This document shows, one piece after another, positions 57,476-64,000 of a stretch of DNA of 64,000 nt. A program made the translations under genes and the position numbers. Positions within the stretch are counted from its first letter, which is position 1. Each line of letters begins with the position of its first letter. The stretch spans positions 10,023,092 to 10,087,091 of the forward strand of contig JAQFVV010000020.1 in NCBI GenBank assembly GCA_028023455.1. Direction: 5' to 3'. This DNA is from Epiperipatus broadwayi (taxonomy: Eukaryota > Onychophora > Udeonychophora > Euonychophora > Peripatidae). A model generated the notes under the pieces. It did no database searches, had not been told where the DNA came from, and saw only the letters and a list, made by a program, of their open reading frames with translations.

Positions 57476-58997
57476 ACAACATAATTTTTGTCAACTCTAT
57501 AACCTTTATATCTAAATCCCCCTTATCTTTTCCCAAACCCAGCATAAAAACCAATAATTCATTTTCTGTATAATCACTCTTTTCATATTTATTTTTCCAC
57601 AACTTCATTATATGTACCCTCTCTCTTTTCAAACATTTACATTCAATTAACAAATGCCTAATATTTTCAATTCCTTCTTTACATAATTTACAAAATAAAT
57701 CACCCATATTTTTCCATTTACATGTATATTCTTTTGTAGCTAAAGATCCCGTTCGAGCCTTAAACAATAAACTACTTTCCTTACTATTATCATATATTAA
57801 CTCACACCTAATATTCTGTTTATTTCTATATATATTTAAACTCTTTTTACTCTCCATACTATTTCTCCATCTCTCTAACTCCCTAGTCTTTATTAATAAA
57901 TTTATTCTTTTATCCCATTCCTTACTACTATAACACTCAATAATCCTCTTAACACAATCATCCCATCTTTTGTACAAATATACTGATATAAATTCTTTAT
58001 CCAAATCTTTTGCATACCGCATTACCTTTCTCACCCATCTTGTTACCTGCCCTTTACTCATAACCCAATTAAATACTATTTTAGCTATTCTTTTATTATC
58101 CATAAACTGTAATCTACCAAACATTTTCATTTTACTTTTTGCATCTCTCATATGAAAACTTGACCATCCCATTTCTCCTTGAATTGCCTCCCTTGCTGTC
58201 CATACTTCTGCATCCAATGCATGTCTTCCTACTTCCCTTTGAGCTTTTTCTAAATAATCTAATATCTTTTTACTAACATATAATGCATCATTACCATATG
58301 TTAACCCTGCTACTGCAACTCCTTTCCATATAATTCTAGCTACATCATATTTATTATATGAAAATAATGTTAATTTCTTTATCAATCCCTTTCTTTTCTT
58401 TGCTTCATTTATCAATTTTTTCTCCCATTCATCCAAATAATTTTTCTGATTACTTAAAATAATTCCCAAATAACTATATCTATTCACCACACTTAACTTA
58501 ATATCTCCCAATAAAAATTCTACATCTTCTCTTTCCTCAGTATTAACCATCATTATATTTGATTTTTCTTCACTAAATTTAATCCTCATCTCTTTACCCA
58601 GCCTTGCACATGTCCTCAACATAACTTCCATATCTTCTCTTTTTTCTGCACACAAAAATATATCATCTGCAAAAAAAAGACCTGACAAAATATATACTCC
58701 CTTACTACCTATTAACGGTATCTCTATCCCTCTTCCTAATCTTTCTATTGCTCTTTCCATTTCACTCAAATACAACACAAACAAAATAGGTGACATAGGG
58801 CATCCTTGCCTTAGTCCCACACCATTTTTAACTTTAATTGATTCTATATTCTCTAATTGATATATATAATAATTATTTTCATATAATTTCTTAATAATAT
58901 CTATTAAAGCTTCATCCATTCCCAAATTTGCTAAACTTATCCATAATCTATTTCTATTTACTCTATCATATGCCTTCTCTATATCTATAAAACTCAT
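57441..58997 (-). CDS. LINE ORF2, reverse transcriptase core to C terminus
   Basis: 518 codons, open throughout. SFIDIEKAYD (residues 2-11) carries the first catalytic aspartate, GLRQGCPMSP (61-70) is the next conserved box, and FADD (109-112) holds the catalytic pair, so the polymerase active site looks intact. SYLGIILS marks the end of the core. A C-x2-C-x8-H-x4-C finger (CKLCKEGIENIRHLLIEC, 436-453) lies near the end, as in RVT-associated zinc fingers of several LINE clades. The start ATG is internal to the original protein: it is the first in-frame ATG after an 8-bp duplication. Clade not fixed; the layout (APE, RT, CCHC) fits the Jockey/I/CR1 side and not RTE. Confidence 0.93.
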   Translation of the reverse strand: MSFIDIEKAYDRVNRNRLWISLANLGMDEALIDIIKKLYENNYYIYQLENIESIKVKNGVGLRQGCPMSPILFVLYLSEMERAIERLGRGIEIPLIGSKGVYILSGLFFADDIFLCAEKREDMEVMLRTCARLGKEMRIKFSEEKSNIMMVNTEEREDVEFLLGDIKLSVVNRYSYLGIILSNQKNYLDEWEKKLINEAKKRKGLIKKLTLFSYNKYDVARIIWKGVAVAGLTYGNDALYVSKKILDYLEKAQREVGRHALDAEVWTAREAIQGEMGWSSFHMRDAKSKMKMFGRLQFMDNKRIAKIVFNWVMSKGQVTRWVRKVMRYAKDLDKEFISVYLYKRWDDCVKRIIECYSSKEWDKRINLLIKTRELERWRNSMESKKSLNIYRNKQNIRCELIYDNSKESSLLFKARTGSLATKEYTCKWKNMGDLFCKLCKEGIENIRHLLIECKCLKRERVHIMKLWKNKYEKSDYTENELLVFMLGLGKDKGDLDIKVIELTKIMLWKWDRADYGQI

Positions 58998-60130
58998 ATA
59001 TAACTGTTTATCTGCATTTCTGCATTCCTACTCATATCCATAAGTTGTGTAACTACAAATAAACTATCTCCTATACGCCTATCTAATCTAAAACCTCCTT
59101 GCATTTCACCCACTACATTATTCCCTTCCATCCATTTTACAACTTTACTAGCCACCATATATGAGAAAACTTTATATAAAACTGATGTTACCGCTATCGG
59201 TCTATAATTATTCAACTTTCTATAATCCTTACCCTTTCCTTTAAATAATAACCTTACTCTTGTATTACTCCAACTACTTGGGAAAACTCTATTCTGTGCC
59301 ATTTTATTAAAACAGGATAATAACTTTACTTTTGCCCTATATCCTAAATTCATTACCATCTCTGCTGCCCATCCATCTAAACCTCTTGCCTTCCCACTTT
59401 TCAATTTCTTCTCTACCTCATTTAGTTCATTTTCTGAAAAACTAATATTCCCATTACTATATTCTTTCATATTTTCTAATATTCTATCATTCACATCTAA
59501 CATCTTTTCTATATTCATTACATAACTATTTAAGATTCTCTCTAAATCTTCTCTAGAACTACACTCAGTTCCCTCATCATCTAGTAATACTAACTCTCTC
59601 TCCCCTACATTTCTCCTTTTAATATAATTCCAAAATTTTTTACTTCCATCTCTTCCACTTTTATTAATATCCTCCAACAATTTACTATTCAATTTCATTC
59701 TCTCTCTATAAATATCTATTTTAGCCAACTTCTTCTTTTCTAAGTACTTTTCCCATTTAGCATTAATATCTTTTTCACTTTCCTTATTCTTAATAGCACA
59801 CTTATATTCTCTACATGCTTCTTTCCTTTCTTTTACACTTTTACTAATTTTAATTTTTTTATTACTTTTATTCTTTTCAATATTCTCACCTAAAACCCTA
59901 TTTGCAACTTTTTCTACTTCCTTACACCAATCCTTATACTCATCCCCAACCCACTCTTCCATTATTTCTTCAACTTGTATTTTATACTCTTCCAACTTAT
60001 TCTTATCATTTACTCTCCATCCACATCTTTCACTATTATTTCTACTTTTATTTCTATTTTCCATCACATTACTAACCATTTCAATTACAATGAAATTATG
60101 ATCAGTGTGCATACTTTTCTTCATTATCAA
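58994..60130 (-). CDS. LINE ORF2, endonuclease end and N-terminal RT region
   Basis: 378 codons, read from TTG at 60130 (an upstream stop lies about 12 codons before). HTDHNFI (residues 8-14) is the closing S-D-H box of an APE endonuclease, so the domain is cut off immediately before it. The rest is a lysine- and glutamate-rich linker, then the start of reverse transcriptase: FKGKGKDYRKL, NNYRPIAV (307-314), and QGGFR (344-348). It overlaps the next frame by 4 bases (58994-58997) because of the 8-bp duplication at 59011-59026. Without it the two frames would be one ORF2 of about 890 codons. Confidence 0.92.
   Translation of the reverse strand: MIMKKSMHTDHNFIVIEMVSNVMENRNKSRNNSERCGWRVNDKNKLEEYKIQVEEIMEEWVGDEYKDWCKEVEKVANRVLGENIEKNKSNKKIKISKSVKERKEACREYKCAIKNKESEKDINAKWEKYLEKKKLAKIDIYRERMKLNSKLLEDINKSGRDGSKKFWNYIKRRNVGERELVLLDDEGTECSSREDLERILNSYVMNIEKMLDVNDRILENMKEYSNGNISFSENELNEVEKKLKSGKARGLDGWAAEMVMNLGYRAKVKLLSCFNKMAQNRVFPSSWSNTRVRLLFKGKGKDYRKLNNYRPIAVTSVLYKVFSYMVASKVVKWMEGNNVVGEMQGGFRLDRRIGDSLFVVTQLMDMSRNAEMQINSYI
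59011..59026 (-). other. 8-bp tandem duplication that breaks LINE ORF2
   Basis: TCTGCATTTCTGCATT on the plus strand is TCTGCATT twice. Compared with the plus-strand LINE copy, where the same region reads through, this adds 8 bases and shifts the frame just before the catalytic FIDIEKAYD. It is the only disabling mutation seen in about 890 codons. Confidence 0.88.
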
Positions 60131-60147
60131 ATACCTTAATTTTCCGT

Positions 60148-60505
60148 ATTTTATTTATATAACTAAATCTTTTAACTTTTTATATAACTAAATCGTTTAA
60201 TTTTTTATTTTTATTTTATATCAAAATGTTATTCAGGTTCAAATCTCTATTTAAAATTGGTTTAATATTATTAATATAAATAGCATCTTTTATTTTTCTA
60301 TCCCTTTTATTATCTGTAAATTGTACCATCCTTATACAATCCTTCTCAAACTCATGCTCTGTTTCTAATTTATGTAAATATATCAGTAAATTTTTATCCT
60401 ATTTCTGTTGCAATATTGAATTTTTTGTTTCTCCTACATAATTTACTTTTAGATTAATTTTGATGTGAAATAAAAAATTAAAAGATTTAGTTATATAAAA
60501 AGTAG
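60148..60505. repeat. inverted repeat around a GIY-YIG relic
   Basis: TTTTTATATAACTAAATC and TTTAATTTTTTATTT (about 60169-60205) are matched in reverse by AAATAAAAAATTAAAAGATT and TAGTTATATAAAAAG (about 60466-60501), arms of about 37 bp. A second, direct copy of the TATATAACTAAATC motif at 60153 means the left arm is itself duplicated. The segment lies between two LINE copies that point away from each other. Confidence 0.8.
60219..60446 (-). pseudogene. GIY-YIG endonuclease-like relic
   Basis: The minus strand reads VNYVGETKNSILQQK, stop, then DKNLLIYLHKLETEHEFEKD, CIRMVQFTDNKRDRKIKDAI and YINNIKPILNRDLNLN. The Y-V-G-E-T box, the late E/D-A-x-YI helix and the P-x-LNRD ending are the sequence pattern of GIY-YIG nuclease domains such as the C-terminal domain of Penelope-like retroelements. 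No reverse transcriptase of that class adjoins it. One stop is visible. The catalytic arginine cannot be assigned with confidence. Confidence 0.55.
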
Positions 60506-60509
60506 GAAG

Positions 60510-60575
60510 AGGGAGCTGGTAATAATATAAATGTAAAATTTAAAGATGGAGCTACTAAAAGTATAAGTGTAATAC
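60510..60575 (+). repeat. two ~34-bp related units before the LINE truncation point
   Basis: GGAGCTGGTAATAATATAAATG and GGAGCTACTAAAAGTATAAGTG are related. The second unit is also similar to the reverse of 57156-57180 (GGAGCTACTATAAGTATAATTG), that is, to the 3' end of the minus-strand LINE. Hence the plus-strand copy may be joined to the 3' end of another LINE copy. Confidence 0.6.
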
Positions 60576-60654
60576 AAGAGTAAGGCTACTATTTAAAGGG
60601 AATGATAAAAGACAATAGAAAGTAAACAAATATAGACCAATAGCGGTAACATCA

Positions 60655-61167
60655 GTGCTATATAAAGTTTTCTCATATATGGTGGCTGGAAGGATTGCAA
60701 AATGGATGGAAGAATATAATATAATGGAAAAAATACAAGGAGGTTTTCAATCAGATAAGCATATAGGGGATGGTTTATTTGTAGTTACCCAACTTATGGA
60801 TATGAGTAGGAATACAGGTAGACAGTTATATATGGTTTTTATAGATAGAGAAAATGTGTATGATAGAATAAATGGAAATAGATTATGGGTAAGTTTAGTA
60901 AATTTGGGAATGGCTGGAGCTTTAGTGGATATTATTAAGAAATTATATGAAAAGAATTATTATATGTATCAATTAGGGAATATAGAATCAGTTAAAGTTG
61001 AAAAATGGGATGGGATTAAGACAAGGATGCTCTATGTCACCCATTTTGTTTTTGTTGTACTTGAGAGAAATGGAGAGAACAATAGAAAGATTAGGGAGAG
61101 GGGTAGAGATACCATTAATAAGTGGCAAGGGAGTATATATATTGTCGGGTCTTTTATTTGCGGATGA
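60655..61167 (+). pseudogene. LINE ORF2 fragment, RT start
   Basis: 170 codons open, with VFSYMVAGRIAKWMEEYN and GGFQSDKHIGDGLFVVTQ as in the intact copy, then FIDRENVYD, where the active-site region is altered (the conserved IEKAYD reads RENVYD). After about residue 120 the frame slips off the reverse transcriptase; the correct continuation is in the next frame (60998-61201, GLRQGCSMSP to FADD). Confidence 0.85.
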
Positions 61168-62109
61168 TGTTTTTTGTGTGCAGAAAGAAGGGAAGATATG
61201 AAAGTTATGCAGAGGACATGCACAAAGGGAGGTAAAGAGATGGGAATTAAATTTAGTGAAGAAAAATCAAAAGTAATAATGATTATTAATCCTGGGGAGA
61301 GAAGATAAAGAATTCTTATCAAGGTATATAAATTTAAGTGTGGTGAATAGATATAACTATTTGGGAATCATCCTAAGTAATCAGAGAAATTGCTTGAATG
61401 AATGGGGGGGGGGGAATGATAAATGAAGCAAAGAAAGGGATGGATAAAGAAATTAACAGCATTCTCATATAATAAATATGATGTAGCTAGAATGTAAAAA
61501 AGGGAATGGCAGTAGCAGGATTAACATATGGTAATGATGCATTGTATGTTAGTAAAGCGGTATTAGATTATTTAGAAAAAATACAAAGAGAAGTAAGAAG
61601 ATATGCATTAGATGCAGAAGTGTGGACAGCAAAGGAAGCAATTCAATGAGAAATGGAATTGTCAAGTTTTTATATGAGAGATGCAAAAAGCAAAATGAAA
61701 ATGTTTGGTAGATTGCAGTTTATGGATAATAAAAGAATAGCCAAAATAGTATTTAATTGGGTTATGAATAAAGGACAGACAACAAGATAGTTGAGAAAGG
61801 TAATGTGATATGCAGAAGATTTGGCTAAAGACTTTACGTCAGTATACTTATACAAAAGGTGGGATGATTGTGTTAGGAGAATTGTTGAGTGTTAAGGAAT
61901 GGGATAGAAGAATAAATGCACTGATAAAGAATAAGGAGTTGGAGAGATAGGGAACTAGTATGGAGAGTAAAAAGAGTTTAAATATTTATAGAAGTAAACA
62001 GAATATTAGGTGCGAGATAATTTATGATAATAGCAAGGAAAGTAGTTTACTGTTTAATGCTCAAATGTGATCTTTAGCAACAAAGGAAAATATACATCAA
62101 TGGAAAAAT

Positions 62110-62364
62110 ATGGGCGATTTAGTCTGCAAGTTGTGTAAGGAAGGCATAGAAAATATTAGGCATCTGTTAATTGAATGTAAATTCTTGAAAGCAGAAAGGG
62201 TACAAATAATGAAGCTGTGGAAGAATAAATATAAACCAAGTGATTATACACAAAGTAGCTTATTAGATTTTATGCTGAGTTTGGGAAAAGCCAAGGAGGA
62301 TTTAGATATAAAGGCCATGGAGTTGACAAAGATTATGTTGTGGAAATGGGATAGAGTACGATAG
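62110..62364 (+). pseudogene. LINE ORF2 fragment, C-terminal zinc finger
   Basis: 84 codons with CKLCKEGIENIRHLLIEC (C-x2-C-x8-H-x4-C), LKAERVQIMKLWKNKY and ELTKIMLWKWDR, closely matching the C terminus of the minus-strand copy. This is the best preserved part of the plus-strand element. Confidence 0.9.
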
Positions 62365-62590
62365 AGAAGAATATCGGAAAACTTTAGAGTGGGTAATGGA
62401 AAGAGAAGTCAAAGTGGCTAACAGGTTTCTCTGGGCATATTTGCTGAGAGATTCCTGACTCTGTATAAAAAAAGTCACAGTGCATCAGAAATTTTGAATT
62501 TTGAATTTAGCAGTTGAGTTTTGAAAATATAAATGAAAGGTGGGTAAAAATATGTTTACAATAATAATATTATAGATTAAAGTAAATTAT

Positions 62591-64000
62591 AAATTATTGA
62601 AGAAATAAATTATAAATATTGATTGTTAATAAAATGAATAATAATAACATAAAGTATAAAAGATATTAAGTTAGAGTTAAATATTTAAAAGAGTAATAAG
62701 AGTAAAATAAAAAAATAATAGAATATATATGATTATAGGAGGTTTTAATTGATAAATATAAAATGTAAAAAGATAAAATGTATAATATATAATAATATTT
62801 AAGAGGTAAAAAATAAATGATGATTATAAGCTGTATATATAGAATCTAAATTATATGTCCATGTATATTTATATATTTGTATTATGTTGTAGTTCTGAAG
62901 AAAATTGCTGGGGAAATCGAAACTATCAAAGAGGGTGATAATTAAAGCATTATAAAACAGTAGTAAAGTGCGTGGATGAGTTAATATTATATTATATACA
63001 TTTGGTCTAGGTTGTTGTTTGTTCACTTTGCCTTAGCTCAACCCTATTATATTTCTGGATATATCATGTTTTATTATGTTCCATATTTTAAAATTTTATC
63101 GTTTAGTATTGATAACAAGAGAATCATTTCTGAAATATAGTATTTAAAAATGTAGACTGTACTTAGCATTGAGCAAAATGATGATCAGAGATAACATTAG
63201 TTAAGTTATTTTAAATAGTAGATTGTTATCTAGTACCTATCCATTCCAGATGATCCCACCTATATCATTAATCTATGTTATTTATTGTTTATACCCAATT
63301 TGTTTAGAATGCTGATACTAAAAGAGTCCTATAATATAAAATTAATAATTGAAAGGCAGAATAATAATAATTTTGACTGTTAAAGCAGTGTTGGCTGTCT
63401 AATAGTATAAGTACATGAATAAGATAGGAAATCAATAGTTTTTAGTAACATATTGTAGCATAAATTATTATATCTCAAGTATATTCATTGTATTATTTTG
63501 TGTAATATAATATTAGTAGCTTATTAACCATTAGATAGGAATGTTGCAAATATACTGCCTGTGTTTATCTGAAGTGAATAAGTTCTTAAAATCATGCTAT
63601 TAATAAATAGGTAAAATATAAAATGTCTATTAAGTCAAAATAAACTCATTGTAAGTAATAGACTTAAATAATAATTAATTAAAAGATAATAATCAATTAA
63701 AATGGTAAATAGATCCTAAAAGATCTTCCCTTAGTAATATAACGAGTAATTAAATTTTGTTCTATATCATTTCTGTTCACAATTGTCCAAGATTATGTAT
63801 GTTCCTTTTTGTTATTAGTATTTTACAAACTTGTAAATAATGTAAATAAATTTTGTTTGAAAATGTTTCTAGTTGTCTGTGGCCTTATTGTTAAACACTA
63901 TCCATATTGTTATTGCTATGGCTATCAACATATTATTTTTACTGCTGTCATAAATATCATCATCAGTTAATATAATCGATTTTATTATAGGTTAGCATAT
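62591..64000. other. AT-rich DNA, no gene seen
   Basis: TTCTGAAGAAAATTGCTGG and AAATCGAAACTATC (about 62893-62930) loosely resemble the hammerhead-like motif near the ends of some Penelope elements, but the core is not intact. No coding frame or repeat otherwise. Confidence 0.45.

Larger units (their letters stand above)
56935..60157 (-). mobile_element. APE-type LINE, nearly intact 3' two-thirds
   Basis: The minus-strand element runs from the last residues of the APE endonuclease (60157) through the reverse transcriptase and a C-terminal zinc finger to a 3' untranslated region ending about 56935. Its 3' part (GCAGTTGAGTTTTGAAAATA and GGTAAAAATATGTTT) is shared with the plus-strand copy at 60570-62590, which confirms the 3' boundary. 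It is 5'-truncated, like most LINE copies. The long coding frame and single break make it the youngest element here. Confidence 0.92.
60570..62590 (+). mobile_element. APE-type LINE, second copy, degenerate
   Basis: Homologous to the minus-strand element from the start of the reverse transcriptase to the 3' end. It begins at GTAATACAAGAGTAAGGCT and reads through an ATAGCGGTAACATCAGTGC (PIAVTS) box, then FQSDKHIGD, FIDRENVYD in place of FIDIEKAYD (catalytic region altered), GMGLRQGCSM, FADD, and a C-terminal CKLCKEGIENIRHLLIEC finger at 62110-62364. A run of 10 G at about 61405-61414 and many stops and shifts destroy the frame. The two copies differ by roughly 15% by eye. Confidence 0.9.

Noticed and set aside
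1-64000. CRISPR array or bacterial features
   Set aside because: Regularly spaced repeats with unique spacers are absent, and the sequence is typical of an animal nuclear genome.

Overview
This window reads as AT-rich nuclear DNA from an animal, probably an invertebrate; I cannot name the species. By eye it is roughly three-quarters A+T with scarce CpG. It holds non-LTR retrotransposons, tRNA-derived SINEs, DNA-transposon remnants, many TA microsatellites and a decayed histone H4 copy. Nothing looks bacterial or viral: there are no operons, ribosome-binding sites, CRISPR arrays or long intact host genes. The sequence fits intergenic or intronic DNA dominated by repeats.

Host-gene signal is thin. 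The best is a 167-nt internal exon on the minus strand (18770-18936) with a good acceptor, a weak donor and a 55-codon open frame of normal coding composition. Weaker exon- or pseudogene-like pieces lie at 8605-8685, 8890-9727, 31060-31425 and 33880-34135, all on the minus strand. A CpG-containing stretch with CCAAT boxes and a TATA box (49670-49990) may be a promoter. A histone H4 pseudogene lies at 26411-26723; six of its arginine codons changed by CpG transitions, the mark of methylation-driven decay.

Repeats, left to right. Two dominant families are named here A and B. Family A (1.0-1.9, 23.1, 36.5, 44.6-46.6, 48.8 and 51.0 kb) has inverted-repeat arms of variable total length. Four copies carry perfect target-site duplications of 9, 12, 12 and 16 bp, a spread that fits reverse-transcription-linked insertion better than a cut-and-paste transposase. 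Family B (4.8-6.1, 10.7, 23.9, 45.6-46.3, 52.2-53.0 kb) carries a tRNA-like module and occurs as monomers, tandem units and inverted dimers; the dimer at 52.2 kb has a perfect 13-bp duplication, so it probably inserted as one unit. Family C (13.95, 22.4, 30.6, 37.8 kb) is an ordinary ~110-bp tRNA-derived SINE. Broken RTE-type LINE copies lie at 16.0, 25.0, 39.3, 41.4, 53.0 and 56.4 kb. A hAT-type MITE with an 8-bp duplication is at 47.6 kb, and pogo/Tc1-like terminal sequences are at 18.0 and 21.7 kb.

The right end (56.9-62.6 kb) holds two copies of one APE-type LINE, pointing away from each other. The minus-strand copy is nearly intact from the end of its endonuclease through reverse transcriptase to a C-terminal zinc finger, broken only by an 8-bp tandem duplication. 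The plus-strand copy is badly decayed. Between them lies a relic resembling a GIY-YIG endonuclease domain, flanked by inverted repeats. The intact LINE is a plausible source of retrotransposition machinery for the SINE-like families, but no shared 3' tail was seen to prove it.
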